Positions 52,246 through 61,983 are shown, counted from the first letter of the stretch. The stretch is 64,000 bases of DNA from CAWDPQ01 sp963804245 (GCA_963804245.1 CAWDPQ010000012.1:1-64000); one strand, 5' to 3'. Numbers and translations: made by a program. Notes: generated by a model from the letters alone, not told the origin.

Positions 52246-52375
52246 GGGGCCCCACCCCCGCTCGCTCTCGCTCGGCGGCTCCGCGCCTCGCTCGGGCCGC
52301 AGGCGCTTGCCCCGAGCCCCCGAACCCCGAGCCCGCGAGCCGCTCCCCAGCTCCCCAGCTCCCCAGTTCCCCAGT
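52246..52375. repeat. GC-rich dispersed repeat, copy 2
   Basis: It starts GGGGCCCCACCCCC and includes CTCGCTCGGGCCGCAGGCGC, ending in four 8-bp C/TTCCCCAG units (52343-52374), like 25477-25565. It reaches right up to the stop codon of the minus-strand gene at 52375. Confidence 0.8.
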
Positions 52376-53547
52376 TACTTTCCCACCACCAAATGCCTCA
52401 TCACGTAATTCATCGTCTCCCGCGCATCGTCGCCCGATGCGGTCACCATCACTTCGAGCCGCGAGCCGGGAGAAGCATCAGCCGGGACCGGCACCGTCAC
52501 GGTGACGAAGGTCTCGGCACCCTCTTCGACGTCCACCTCCGCCGGCGCAGTGCGGAGCACCTGCGCGACGTGAGTGGCAACGATGCGATAGCGCGCGCGC
52601 GGACCGATATTTCGCAAACGGATTCGCAGCCTCGCGTCCTGTCCGGGCTGGACGGTCTCCACGGCGTCGGCGCTCGTGAGCTCGACGAGCTCGCCGCGGA
52701 AGGCGGTGTTGAACACACGCTGGTAGGGCCGGTCGTTTGCGTCGCGACCGGTCATGGTCACGCGGAACGATTCGGCGGGCAAATCAATCGGCCCTGCGAA
52801 CTCGCCGTCGCTCACGCGCGGAAGGTCGACGCGTTGCAGCAGACGACCTTCACTCGACATCAGGTGAAACTCGACGCTTCGTGCGCCCGTCTCGGAAACA
52901 TTTACGCGTAACGTTGCGGGACTGGCTGCCGGCGGTCGGCCCGAGATTTTCATCAGGCCTTCGTGCCCGGGACGGCCTCCGACCCTGACGAACCCTGCGG
53001 AGATGATGTCGAGCTCGCTGCGCGCATGGGCCACGAGCCAGAAGCGGCCGGTCGGACCAGCCTGCACGCGCCACAACCCAGGCTCTGGACTCGGGATGGT
53101 GACGATGCGCCCGCAGTTCAGGAGGGTGTCTTCTATGCGACCGTCGGCCGATACGGTTCTGCCGTCGGGAGAAACGATCGTCAACACACCGCCTGTGGTG
53201 TCGAACGTCGCGGAGAGCGTCATCCGCCTGATCGTTCCGTCGACCGGTAACGAGAATTCCCGCGCGCCGCCGCCGTCGCTGGCCCAGAGAATGAGCGTGT
53301 CGTCGGCGCCGGAGGTTTCGCGCATGATCTGCGCGCTGGCGACGATTTCCGACGGGCTCAGGAAGAACGGCTGACCACCGGTCTCGCTCGCCGTCTCCAG
53401 ATACGCCGGGTCAACAGGACCGCACTTGCCCGGGCCGAACCGGCGCGGGCGTTGGGCCTGCGCATCGGCGGGCGTGAAAAGCGCGGACGAGAGCGCCCAC
53501 GCCGCCACGATAGGCGCCATTGCTGCCGAAAGGGTGCGTCGCCGCAT
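52375..53547 (-). CDS. Secreted protein related to the C-terminal region of hemicentin/VWA7-like proteins
   Basis: The 390-residue protein has a signal peptide (APIVAAWALSSALFTPADA). The segment YLETASETGGQPFFLSPSEI and the following beta-rich part (VDGTIRRMTLSATFDTTGGV, LTIVSPDGR, PGLWRVQAGPTGRFWL) resemble the region after the VWA domain in hemicentin and VWA7-type proteins, here without a VWA domain. Further beta-sandwich domains follow. It is probably extracellular or cell-surface. Function unknown. Confidence 0.6.
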   Translation of the reverse strand: MRRRTLSAAMAPIVAAWALSSALFTPADAQAQRPRRFGPGKCGPVDPAYLETASETGGQPFFLSPSEIVASAQIMRETSGADDTLILWASDGGGAREFSLPVDGTIRRMTLSATFDTTGGVLTIVSPDGRTVSADGRIEDTLLNCGRIVTIPSPEPGLWRVQAGPTGRFWLVAHARSELDIISAGFVRVGGRPGHEGLMKISGRPPAASPATLRVNVSETGARSVEFHLMSSEGRLLQRVDLPRVSDGEFAGPIDLPAESFRVTMTGRDANDRPYQRVFNTAFRGELVELTSADAVETVQPGQDARLRIRLRNIGPRARYRIVATHVAQVLRTAPAEVDVEEGAETFVTVTVPVPADASPGSRLEVMVTASGDDARETMNYVMRHLVVGK

Positions 53548-53590
53548 ATGTCCGGATCATCGGCTCGAGAGCCGACGACCTTCGACGGGA

Positions 53591-54643
53591 TTATGCGACG
53601 ATTCCGGCCGGGTGAAAGGTGTGTAGTGAGTGGGTGACCCGGCGCGCCCGACGGAGGGTGGAAATCGTCCCCTGGGGTCGGAGCTGCGATTCCCAGTAGC
53701 GAATGGTGCTCTCGAGAATGCCATCCAGGTGCACGCACGGTTCGTAGCTGACCAGCCGTCGCAGCTTGCTGATATCCGGCACCCGGCGCGGCATGTCTTC
53801 GAAAGACGTGTCGAACACCTGATCGTACGGCTTGAAGATCAGCTGCGACTGGCTGCCGGTCATCTCGCGGATTTTCGTGGCCAGATCGCGAATGGAGATC
53901 TCCTGACCGTTACCGACGTTGTAAACCTGACCGAAGGCGCGCGGCTCGTTGACGAGCGCCGTCATCGCCCACACGACATCGCCGACCCACGTAAAGCTAC
54001 GCGTCTGTGACCCGTCACCGTGGATGATGATGGGATTTCCGGCGAGCGCCCACTTCACGAAATTCGGGATCACCATGCCGTAACGGCTGCTCTGACGCGG
54101 ACCGACGGTGTTGAACAGGCGGACAACGGTGACGCGCAGGTCACGTTCGCGGGCGTAGGCGAGTGCCAGAAATTCGTCGAGGAGCTTGCTGGTCGCGTAG
54201 CCCCAGCGGGTCTTGTCCGGCGGTCCAAGCACCAGATCCGCATCCTCTCGAAACGGCAGCGCATGACTCTTTCCATAAACTTCGGACGTGGACGCGACGA
54301 GCACGCGCTTGCCGAACCGTGCCGCTGCCTTCAATACGGTCTCTGTACCATGCACGTTGGTGTGGATGGTGTGAATCGGTGCCTCGACCACGAGCTTTAC
54401 CCCAACGGCCGCGGCGAGGTGGAACACGACGTCACACTGCTCGACGAGCGGCTGCAGGACCGTTTCGTTGGTGACCGAGTCGATGACGCACCGGAAGCCG
54501 GGCGTCTTCGTGAGATGCGCGACGTTCTCGAGCCGGCCTGTCGACAGGTCGTCGAGCACCGTGACCTGATGACCCTGTAACACGAGGGTCTCGGCCAGGT
54601 GCGACCCGATGAACCCTGCTCCACCCGTGATCAACGCACGCAT
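53591..54643 (-). CDS. NAD-dependent nucleotide-sugar epimerase/dehydratase (extended SDR)
   Basis: The 350-residue protein starts with ITGGAGFIGSHLAETL (NAD-binding) and has the catalytic Ser-Thr region STSEVYGKS and the YxxxK motif in YATSKLLDEF. It resembles UDP-glucuronate decarboxylase or GalE-like enzymes; the exact sugar product is unclear. It should supply an activated sugar for the glycosyltransferase encoded two genes upstream. It lies 34 bases after the TPR-barrel gene and is the last gene of the probable polysaccharide operon. Confidence 0.88.
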   Translation of the reverse strand: MRALITGGAGFIGSHLAETLVLQGHQVTVLDDLSTGRLENVAHLTKTPGFRCVIDSVTNETVLQPLVEQCDVVFHLAAAVGVKLVVEAPIHTIHTNVHGTETVLKAAARFGKRVLVASTSEVYGKSHALPFREDADLVLGPPDKTRWGYATSKLLDEFLALAYARERDLRVTVVRLFNTVGPRQSSRYGMVIPNFVKWALAGNPIIIHGDGSQTRSFTWVGDVVWAMTALVNEPRAFGQVYNVGNGQEISIRDLATKIREMTGSQSQLIFKPYDQVFDTSFEDMPRRVPDISKLRRLVSYEPCVHLDGILESTIRYWESQLRPQGTISTLRRARRVTHSLHTFHPAGIVA

Positions 54644-54677
54644 CAGCTGCTCCTTCTTTTGTCCACCCGGGATCCAG

Positions 54678-56484
54678 TTAGAAACGCCGCAACAGCACGA
54701 GTCCGCTGCTATACCCCCGAAACGCTCCGCTTTCGAGCCGCCGATTGGTTGTCGTGCTCCCGTGCACTTTCAACAGCCACCGCTCGTAAATCCCGAAGGT
54801 CGCTTCAGCCGACGCATTGCCACCGAACCGGAACGCGGTTGACGCGTCGTCGCGTTGGGCGCCAAGGCCAGCCGACACGTTGAGGCCGACGTTCTCCGAG
54901 ATCTTCCAATAGGGTGCGATGACCACCGAGTAGTACCTGGTACTGGCGCGGGTCGTAGTAGCCGTTCTGCAAATCGCTCGTGGCGCCGAAGCGGTGAGCG
55001 AGGAGGCCCAGGTCGAGATTGAGATGCTCGGTGCGCGCGACAGCGGTGCGAGGAGCGACGAACACTTCCCATCGCTCGTTGCCATCCGACAACTCTTCGT
55101 ACGACGCGTCGGCCGCGATGACATATCGGATCGCTGGCGTCCATTCGATTTGGCTGCGATGAATGAGCCGGCTCAAGCCAAGCGCAACGGTACGCGGTGA
55201 GATCCCCGCGAAGGTCGACCGCCTCTCGAGCGAGAACGCGAAGGTGTCGGACGGAACCACCCGCATGGTCCCTGAATAGGTGACGAGGTCGTGCGATTCG
55301 AGGCGGGCCTGCCCGAGCGTGCCCGCGACCGTCAACCATCCGATACGCTGCGTCAGTCCGGCCCAGCCGTGCGAAACGGCAGCATTCGTCTCACCGCCAA
55401 CCTGCTCCAGGCCGCTGCCGGCCCGAGCTTGCAGACCGATATGCTCGTAGCCGCCCTGCACTCGCGTGTCGCTGTCGAAGCCGACGTCGAAGCGCGGCGC
55501 GATCCTGATTGTTCTGAGACCGTCGGAATCGCTGTAGACGTCTGTCGTCGGACCGGCGTTCGATCCGAGCAGCGATTGCAGCACGTTGCCCGCGGCAACC
55601 GTCTCCGCGCGATCGGGCCGCAGGGCATCGGCAACGGTCAGACTAATGTTGGCATCTCCCCGCCGGCCAATACCAGTCAGCGCGATCGTGCGTGAGAGCG
55701 CGAGCTCGTAATCGTCCGGGGACTGTGCCAGGATGGGTTCCAGATAGCGCAGCGCCTGACGCGGCCGACCACCTCGGGCGAGCGTCGCGGCCAGCTCGCG
55801 CTCGTAGGCGTCCGTTTCGCCCACGCGGGTGCGGTATTCGCGCAGCGGCGGCAGCGCCCCGGCAAAATTCCCACGCCATCCCTCGGCACGTGCGAGCTCG
55901 AGCCACACATCGGAGCAGGCATCGGGGGTTGCCAGGTAGTCTCGATAGAGTCTGGTGGCGGTGTCCGTATGACCCGCCCAGACATTCACCCGTGCCAGCG
56001 CGAGCGTCAGGTCGGATTCTGCGGGATGACGCTGCCGCAACTTCCGGTAGCTCCTCGACGCCGCATCATAGTCACCGGCCCACGTCGCCACTGTCGAATG
56101 CGCACGCAGGTACTCGTCGGAGTCGGGTTGCACGGCCAGCGCAGCGTCGAGCGCCCGCAGCGCCGCCGTCGCATGGCCCGCCGCCGCGTACGCTTGCGAG
56201 AGTCGATACGAGATCGAGTCGTCGCTCAGATTCGTTTGCGCAGCACGCTCGAGGGCGGCAATCGTTTCCTGCGGGCGTCCAAGCCGCGCCTGGATGTCGG
56301 CGATACGCAGCCACAGCTCGGTCGCGGACGGCTGCCGCTCGAGCTCGCGCCGGTAGGTCGTGAGGGCATCCTCCCAGCGTCCTTCGCCTTCGGCCACGAG
56401 ACCGGCCGGCGCCACGAAGGTCTGCGCGGCGGCCTGGCCAGCCAACAACGCGCAAGCGATAAAGGTCAAGAGGAGCCGCGTCAT
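54678..56484 (-). CDS. TPR plus beta-barrel outer-membrane export protein, frameshift near 54945
   Basis: ATG 56484 begins a signal peptide (LLLTFIACALLAGQAAAQ). Residues ~25-300 hold TPR repeats (GRWEDALTTYRRELERQPSA, QETIAALERAAQTNL and more). Residues ~310-600 form strands of an outer-membrane barrel (IRIAPRFDVGFDSDTRVQGGY). The frame breaks after GYYDPRQYQV; the other frame continues with YYSVVIAPYWKISENVGLNV and ends in LVLLRRF, the usual C-terminal Phe. The design matches PgaA/BcsC-type polysaccharide export porins. Its start overlaps the glycosyltransferase stop by 4 bases. Confidence 0.82.
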
Positions 56485-58007
56485 TTGCGCCACTTCCGGT
56501 TTCTCGTGATCCAGAGATCCGCGGCAAATCGTCCGAGCGTCACCAGCTCGGACACGACGAGTGCGTAGCGCAGCGGAACAACCGCCAGACCTTTGAAGAA
56601 GTATTCGAGGCGCTGCCCTTTCGTCACGATGACGAGCGCCGTCAGCGCGATGATGCTCTCGCACGCCACGGTCACCCAGAACGCTTCCCAATTCCCCCAC
56701 AACGCCATCGTCAAGAGCACAGTCGGGAAGAAGATCTTTTCGATGAGCGACGTCATGAGCAGCCACCCGACGGGTCGCCCGTAGCGCAGCGTGTGCTCAC
56801 GACCGAAGGGCTGGCGGTAGGCCTCGCGCGCCCTGCGGCGATCGCTGGTTGCCGTCGGAGTATTCGGGCCGTACTCGAGCACATCCGATGTCGGCGCGCT
56901 CTTCAACATCACCGGTGGAAAAGCGGACCGTGAAACGGGCGCAATCCCCGCCTCAGCCAGCGCCGGCATCATCACCTGTACTCGCGATTCCTTGGTGCGC
57001 TGCGTGCGCGCCTGTTGTCGGCGAAGCAGTGTGCGCTTGAAGATGCGCAGCGGACTGCGTACCAGCGGATCGAAGTAGTAACAGGACTGCAGGAACGACG
57101 ACGACCACATGTACACCTGGCGCGGAAGCCGGGTACACAATGGTTCTACGGTCCGCGCATAGACATCGGTCAGCTGGATGTTGCGATACCCCTCGTTCAA
57201 GAGGGCCATGCCGATGAAGATATCTTCCGAGTTGGTCAAGTCGTCGCCGAATATCGGTCCAAAGTGATCGAACAGCTTCTCGACATACTTGCGCCGGTAG
57301 GCGACGGCACATCCCACCGGGTTCGTGATGCTTCCGAAAAAGACCATCTGGCCGCGATAGACGAAGCGCTGCAGGAAGAGATACAGAACTTCCCGGTAGA
57401 GATTGGTGACGCCTCGGGCGAACGTGCGCCACAAGGTCTCTTCGGCGACCGGCTGCGGCGCCGGCCAGCCAGCGAACGCTTTGACGACAGGGTCATCGGC
57501 AATCGCGCGACGATCACGTCGGCGGAAGGGGAGGATGGTTCCGCAAGCTGACGCGATGCCGACGCCCTGGTAAAGCTCCTGAACAACACGTTCGAGGTAG
57601 TCCGGTGATTCCAGAATTGTGTCGCCGTCGAGAATGAACTCGACATCCGAATCGAACTCACGGGCCTGTCGCTTGATCGTCGGCGTTTTGCCAATCGATT
57701 TCCGCCGCTGGATGGCGATCAACTTGACGTCGTTCTGCTCGCAGAACAGACGCGCGCTGTCGATCGTGCCGTCCGTGCTCCCGTCGTCGATCAGGATGAT
57801 CTGTCGCGGTTTCAGCGTCTGTCGCATGAGCGAGGCGAGGCAGAACACGATCGTCTGCGCCTCGTTGAACGCGGGAATGACGACATCGACGCGCGCCGCG
57901 CGCCAATCCTCGAGCGGCGATGGTACCGTGCGATCGGCTCCACGCAACAGGCCGGCGATACTCAACGCCGCGTTCGGTCCAAGTACGAAATAGGGGTATG
58001 TAGCCAT
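56481..58007 (-). CDS. Family 2 processive-type membrane glycosyltransferase
   Basis: The 508-residue protein has a GT2 catalytic domain: VDVVIPAFNEAQTI, ILIDDGSTDG (Asp74-Asp75), LDGDT (DxD, ~127-129), TNSED near 258-262 and a QVYMW segment at ~297 in place of the classical QxxRW. C-terminal membrane helices (IEKIFFPTVLLTMALWGNWE, IIALTALVIVT) resemble PgaC/hyaluronan-type synthases. It probably polymerises an exopolysaccharide. First gene of a three-gene unit, with a sigma-54-type promoter 36 bases upstream. Confidence 0.87.
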   Translation of the reverse strand: MATYPYFVLGPNAALSIAGLLRGADRTVPSPLEDWRAARVDVVIPAFNEAQTIVFCLASLMRQTLKPRQIILIDDGSTDGTIDSARLFCEQNDVKLIAIQRRKSIGKTPTIKRQAREFDSDVEFILDGDTILESPDYLERVVQELYQGVGIASACGTILPFRRRDRRAIADDPVVKAFAGWPAPQPVAEETLWRTFARGVTNLYREVLYLFLQRFVYRGQMVFFGSITNPVGCAVAYRRKYVEKLFDHFGPIFGDDLTNSEDIFIGMALLNEGYRNIQLTDVYARTVEPLCTRLPRQVYMWSSSFLQSCYYFDPLVRSPLRIFKRTLLRRQQARTQRTKESRVQVMMPALAEAGIAPVSRSAFPPVMLKSAPTSDVLEYGPNTPTATSDRRRAREAYRQPFGREHTLRYGRPVGWLLMTSLIEKIFFPTVLLTMALWGNWEAFWVTVACESIIALTALVIVTKGQRLEYFFKGLAVVPLRYALVVSELVTLGRFAADLWITRNRKWRK

Positions 58008-58042
58008 TTCAGTTTTGTGTTTCCGTTGTGCGGATACAGATG

Positions 58043-58058
58043 AGCAACCGGACTGCCA
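58043..58058 (-). promoter_or_regulatory. Sigma-54 promoter upstream of the polysaccharide operon
   Basis: On the minus strand TGGCAG-TCCGG-TTGCT fits the -24/-12 consensus TGGCAC-N5-TTGCW with exact GG-to-GC spacing of 10 bases. The expected start near 58032 is about 25 bases before the glycosyltransferase ATG at 58007. A sigma-54 activator gene lies next upstream. Confidence 0.65.
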
Positions 58059-58130
58059 GTTGAGCTAATAGGCACAATTCTGGTAAGTGCTTTTGTTTTC
58101 TGTAGATCGCGGACGCGGGTCTGAGCGCTC

Positions 58131-58137
58131 GCCTAAC
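58131..58137 (-). other. Integron-type core heptamer GTTAGGC
   Basis: An isolated GTTAGGC on the minus strand, preceded by GCGGCGCC. It lies in the spacer between the activator gene and the sigma-54 promoter. No attC partner half is visible. Confidence 0.2.
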
Positions 58138-58220
58138 GGCGCCGCGTAACAGGAGATAGAAGTCGCGGGATTGGAGGTCTTTTGGTTGAGGCTAGAACTG
58201 AGTCAACGTCAAAACCGTCT

Positions 58221-59321
58221 TCACGACACTTTTGGCAGCGCCGGCCGGCGCGCGCCGGTGACGACGGCGCCCGTTCTGAAGGCCCTGAAATCCAATTTGC
58301 AATCGTGTGTCGTCAGAAAGTTGTGAAAACGGTGATAGTCCGAGGCTGCCATTCCAAATAGCGGCAGCAGGGCGCGGTAGTTCCCCCTTGTGGCGGCCAG
58401 GCCGCGGCTGAGCAGCTCGCGCAGGTCGTGACGAGTCAGATCGCGGCGCAGGAACATCGGGTAAACGTGATCCCAGAATGAATAGTGCTTCTGCACCAGC
58501 GCGTCGAAGAGCTGGTCGGCCACCTGCTGCCGACGCTCGCGCGCCGTTCCCGGGAGGCCTGTCGTCCGAAGCGATTCCGGCAGGTCCGCAAGGCCAATGG
58601 TTGGACCCGTGACCAGGCAGGCAACCTGTTCGACGACGTTCTGCAACTCCCGAACGTTTCCCGGCCATCTGTAGCGCACCAACGCGCGCATCGCCTCGTC
58701 GTCCACGGCCAGGGGCAGACGGGTTTTTTCGAGGAAGTGTTCCACCAGGAACGGAATGTCTTCTCTACGTTCCCGAAGCGGCGGCACGACAATCTGAATG
58801 ACCCTGAGACGATAGAGCAGGTCTTCCCGGAACTCGCCGGCGGCGACGCGCTGCGGGAGATCGCGGTTGGTGACCGCCACGATTCGGACGTTCACCGACT
58901 TCGGCTGTGAGCCGCCGATCGTCTGGAGTTCACCGCTTTCGAGAAATCGCAGCAGCAATGCCTGCATGCGCAGGCTCATCTCGCCAACTTCATCCAGGAA
59001 CAGCGTGCCCTGATCGGCCATCTGCAGCTTGCCGGGACGATCGCGGTAGGCGCCCGTGAAACTTCCGCGCAGGTGTCCAAAGAGCTCCGATTCGAGCAGC
59101 GTCTCGGGAACGCCCGCGCAGTTGACGGCCACGAACGGACCATGGCTGCGTTTCGAGGCGTGGTGAATTTCGCGCGCCACGAGATCCTTGCCGACTCCGC
59201 TCTCGCCGAGGATGAGGACCTTGGCGTCGGATTCGCCGGCGCGCTTTGCGAGCTCCATCACCTTTCGCATCCGTGCGTTTGCACACACGATCGCCGGACG
59301 CAGAACGTCGAGTTGCCGCAT
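58221..59321 (-). CDS. Sigma-54-dependent transcriptional activator without sensory domain
   Basis: The protein is an AAA+ enhancer-binding protein: Walker A GESGVGKD, a GSFTGA loop (a variant of GAFTGA that contacts sigma-54), Walker B FLDEVGEM, the arginine region FREDLLYRL and PLRERREDIP. The C-terminal region (TRGNYRALLPLFGMAASDYH) looks like a Fis-type helix-turn-helix. I chose ATG 59321 (MRQLDVL); an upstream in-frame extension to 59510 shows no domain. With almost no N-terminal regulatory domain, its control must come from expression or a partner. It probably activates the polysaccharide operon next to it. Confidence 0.88.
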   Translation of the reverse strand: MRQLDVLRPAIVCANARMRKVMELAKRAGESDAKVLILGESGVGKDLVAREIHHASKRSHGPFVAVNCAGVPETLLESELFGHLRGSFTGAYRDRPGKLQMADQGTLFLDEVGEMSLRMQALLLRFLESGELQTIGGSQPKSVNVRIVAVTNRDLPQRVAAGEFREDLLYRLRVIQIVVPPLRERREDIPFLVEHFLEKTRLPLAVDDEAMRALVRYRWPGNVRELQNVVEQVACLVTGPTIGLADLPESLRTTGLPGTARERRQQVADQLFDALVQKHYSFWDHVYPMFLRRDLTRHDLRELLSRGLAATRGNYRALLPLFGMAASDYHRFHNFLTTHDCKLDFRAFRTGAVVTGARRPALPKVS

Positions 59322-59601
59322 GCCCGCAATTTGAGCAATGCGGATGCCTGGCGCAGGGCACGGCAACAGGAGTTGTGCCCAGTACCGCAAAACCGACCGT
59401 TTTTGAAGGCTTTCGCCGGAGATCGGGCCGTGCGCCAGGCGTCTGACGGAGGATCGAAAACCCGCGCGAGGAAGCCTTCCGACAACCACGAGGGAACCTA
59501 TATTGGCCACCAGATTGCGCGATCGGCTCGTTCGGCGCGCAATTCTTCAGTTGCGGCTTGGAGCGCAACGGGTACTTCGGTTGCACAACCATGCCCCGTC
59601 G

Positions 59602-59853
59602 ATGGAAGCCCACGTTCCGCGGACTCATGTCCAGTTCATGGCGGTGATGGTGATCTTGATGTGGTGGTCCTACTTCGAATGGATCCGTCCCGTCATGTTG
59701 CCCTCGCGCCACGAGAAGCGCCTGGTCTTTCCCCCGGGCGCCCTCGACCCCCACAGCGCGTACAGACACTTGCTCTACCCGCGCGCTCGCTATGAGCCCT
59801 TTGACGCCATGCCGTCCCCGACACCCAAGCGGCAGACCGGGCAGGTCGCCTAG
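59602..59853 (+). CDS. Possible small single-helix membrane protein
   Basis: The 83-codon frame has one hydrophobic segment (FMAVMVILMWWSYFEWI) and a proline-rich tail. There is no obvious ribosome site and no known family, and the frame is open further upstream to 59503, antisense to the optional activator extension. Tentative. Confidence 0.3.
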   Translation: MEAHVPRTHVQFMAVMVILMWWSYFEWIRPVMLPSRHEKRLVFPPGALDPHSAYRHLLYPRARYEPFDAMPSPTPKRQTGQVA

Positions 59854-60488
59854 TCAATTCGGCGCGCGAACCCGCGCGACGGCGGCATCGGCCGCGCGCC
59901 GACGCCAACCGATCGGCGATGGCTCTTCAGACGCCGCCTGACGCCAGCCCAGTAGACGAAGTAGTAGCCGAGGACGACACCGCCCGCCGCCAGGGAACCA
60001 GCCACGCCTGTTGCGGCCAGCCACGTTCCACCTTCCAATCCCGCCTGCCAGGCATGCCACGTCCGCCAGAATCCGTAGAGGAGCCGCGCCGTCACGACGA
60101 GCGTGATGCCGAGTATCAGCCAGCGGTTGGGCGTGTAGTGGAGCACACGCGCAGAGGGTTCCCACCTGGTCAACGCGAGGCCCAGTACGCCGAGGACGCC
60201 TCCGCCGGCAAGCCCGATCAGCGCAGAGGTGAACGCGCCCGGCACCCACCAACTGGTCACGGCTGCGCCCGCCAGGAAGAGCGCCGCTGACATGCCGATG
60301 CCAACCAGATTGACTGCCGCGACCCAGCCCCGCGCCGGTCTTCGTGCCGTGCCAACGCGATAGCGCTGGACGAGCGTCAGCGGCATCAGGAGGAGCGCGA
60401 GGATGACAACGAGGAACGCGACACCGAGCGCGATCAGAGGCACGATGCAAGCGTACCTCAGTGCCGGAGACCAGGAGATCGTGGCCAT
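59850..60488 (-). CDS. CcdC/DUF1453-like membrane protein
   Basis: The 212-residue protein has about six membrane helices (YACIVPLIALGVAFLVVILA, LVGIGMSAALFLAGAAVTSW, TSALIGLAGGGVLGVLGLA, LILGITLVVTARLLYGFW, GVAGSLAAGGVVLGYYFVYW). The TPNRWLILGITLVV...RLLYGFWR segment resembles proteins grouped with CcdC/DUF1453. Function unknown. Confidence 0.65.
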   Translation of the reverse strand: MATISWSPALRYACIVPLIALGVAFLVVILALLLMPLTLVQRYRVGTARRPARGWVAAVNLVGIGMSAALFLAGAAVTSWWVPGAFTSALIGLAGGGVLGVLGLALTRWEPSARVLHYTPNRWLILGITLVVTARLLYGFWRTWHAWQAGLEGGTWLAATGVAGSLAAGGVVLGYYFVYWAGVRRRLKSHRRSVGVGARPMPPSRGFARRID

Positions 60489-60590
60489 GGGTTGAACAGG
60501 AGATCAGAAGTTCAGGAGTAAGCGGTTCACCCCATAACGCTTGACCCTGGCAATTACCCCTCTTACGTTGACCGCGGCTCTGGAGGGACC

Positions 60591-61334
60591 ATGTCCATGT
60601 CGTCTCGCGCCGTTATCCTGTCTGCCTGCCTCCTGATGGCGAACCTGTCCGAGGCTGGTCAGATTCCGGACAAGTTCACCAACCTCAAGGTGCTGCCCGC
60701 CGATGCGAGCCGCGCCGAAGTCGTCCGCGTCATGCGCGGGTTCGCCAGCGCGCTGGGCGTGCGCTGCAATCACTGCCACGTCGGAGAGAACCCCGCCAAC
60801 CTCGACAACTATGATTTCGCCGCCGACACCAAGGCGCCGAAGCGCGCAGCCCGTGCGATGATGCAGATGACGCATGAGATAAACGAGCGACTGATCCCGG
60901 GGGCGGGACTCGATCGTCCGATACAGGTGCAGTGCATCACCTGCCATCGTGGCGTGTCGAAACCGGAACAACTCGTCGACATCTTGACGCGGACGGCGGA
61001 GCAGACCGGGCCCGCGGCGGCGCTCCAGGAATATCAGGATCTGCGAAAGCGGCATTACGGCCGGAGCAGCTACGACTTTGGCGCGCCGACGTTGAACATG
61101 CTCGCAGAGTGGTTGAGCGGGCCGCGGAAGAACGTAGCCGCAGCGATCGAGGTTCAGGAGTTCAACGTCAAGGTGAATCCGGACATCGCCTCGAGCTACT
61201 CGTTCCTCGGCGATCTCTACATCGCGAAAGGCGATCGCGCGGCGGCACGAGCCAGTTTCGAGAAGGCCCTGGCGCTCGAGCCCTCGAACGAGTACTTCAA
61301 GAAGCGGCTTTCGGAGTTCAAGCAGGAGAAATAG
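60591..61334 (+). CDS. Reaction-centre-type c-type cytochrome with C-terminal TPR
   Basis: The 247-residue protein has a signal peptide (AVILSACLLMANLSEAGQ). Two haem motifs, CNHCH (~59-63) and CITCH (~117-121), sit in a fold like the photosynthetic reaction-centre cytochrome c subunit family, which is widespread in non-phototrophic Acidobacteriota. The last ~50 residues form a TPR (YSFLGDLYIAKGDRAAARAS). It is a periplasmic electron carrier of unknown partner. ATG 60591 follows GGAGGG. A methyltransferase gene follows 4 bases after the stop. Confidence 0.85.
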   Translation: MSMSSRAVILSACLLMANLSEAGQIPDKFTNLKVLPADASRAEVVRVMRGFASALGVRCNHCHVGENPANLDNYDFAADTKAPKRAARAMMQMTHEINERLIPGAGLDRPIQVQCITCHRGVSKPEQLVDILTRTAEQTGPAAALQEYQDLRKRHYGRSSYDFGAPTLNMLAEWLSGPRKNVAAAIEVQEFNVKVNPDIASSYSFLGDLYIAKGDRAAARASFEKALALEPSNEYFKKRLSEFKQEK

Positions 61335-61338
61335 CGCG

Positions 61339-61962
61339 ATGGACGAGACGCAGCAGTACTTCAACGACGTCGCCGGGCAGTGGGACGATATGCGGCGTCA
61401 GTTCTTTGGCGAGGGCGTGCGGCGGGCTGCCGTCGCCGCCGCCCAGATCACCGCCGGGGCCGTCGTCGTCGACGTCGGCACCGGTACCGGGTTTCTCGCC
61501 GATGCTGCGCTCGAAGCCGGAGCGCGCGTTATCGGCGTCGATGCGTCGGAGGGCATGCTCGAACAGGTCCGGAAACGCTTTGCCGGCGCGGCGTTCGAGG
61601 CGCGCGCCGGAGAGGTGGACGCCATTCCCGTAAAGGACCGGTCGGCAGATGCCGTGCTCGCTAACATGGTGTTGCACCACGCGCCCGATCCGTCGCATGC
61701 CATCGTGGAGATGACTCGAATCCTCAAACAGGGCGGCCGGCTGGTCATCACCGATGCCGACACGCACACTCACGAATGGTTGCGCACCGAGATGCACGAT
61801 CGATGGCTGGGGTTCGACCGCGTCGACATCGCCCGTTGGTTCCGTGAGGCCGGGCTGCAAGAGGTCAGCGTGACCGACACCAACGAGTTGTGCACTCCGA
61901 GCTCGCAGTGCGGCACGCGAGCGGCGATCACGATCTTCCTGGCGGCGGGGCAAAAGCCCTGA
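61339..61962 (+). CDS. Class I SAM methyltransferase (Methyltransf_11 type)
   Basis: The 207-residue protein has motif I VVVDVGTGTGFLAD, acidic residue after strand 2 in VIGVDASEGML, DAVLANMVLHHAPD, and TRILKQGGRLVITD. The C-terminus contains CTPSSQCGTR and ends in IFLAAGQKP, as in UbiE/ArsR-associated methyltransferases. The substrate is unknown. It is probably co-transcribed with the cytochrome gene (4-base gap; AGGAG within the upstream gene end). Confidence 0.85.
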   Translation: MDETQQYFNDVAGQWDDMRRQFFGEGVRRAAVAAAQITAGAVVVDVGTGTGFLADAALEAGARVIGVDASEGMLEQVRKRFAGAAFEARAGEVDAIPVKDRSADAVLANMVLHHAPDPSHAIVEMTRILKQGGRLVITDADTHTHEWLRTEMHDRWLGFDRVDIARWFREAGLQEVSVTDTNELCTPSSQCGTRAAITIFLAAGQKP

Positions 61963-61983
61963 GGCCGAACGCCGCTTGCTGTC

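Noticed and set aside
59258..59485. N-terminal extension of the sigma-54 activator
   Set aside because: The extension has no domain pattern and no ribosome site; ATG 59321 fits the family better.
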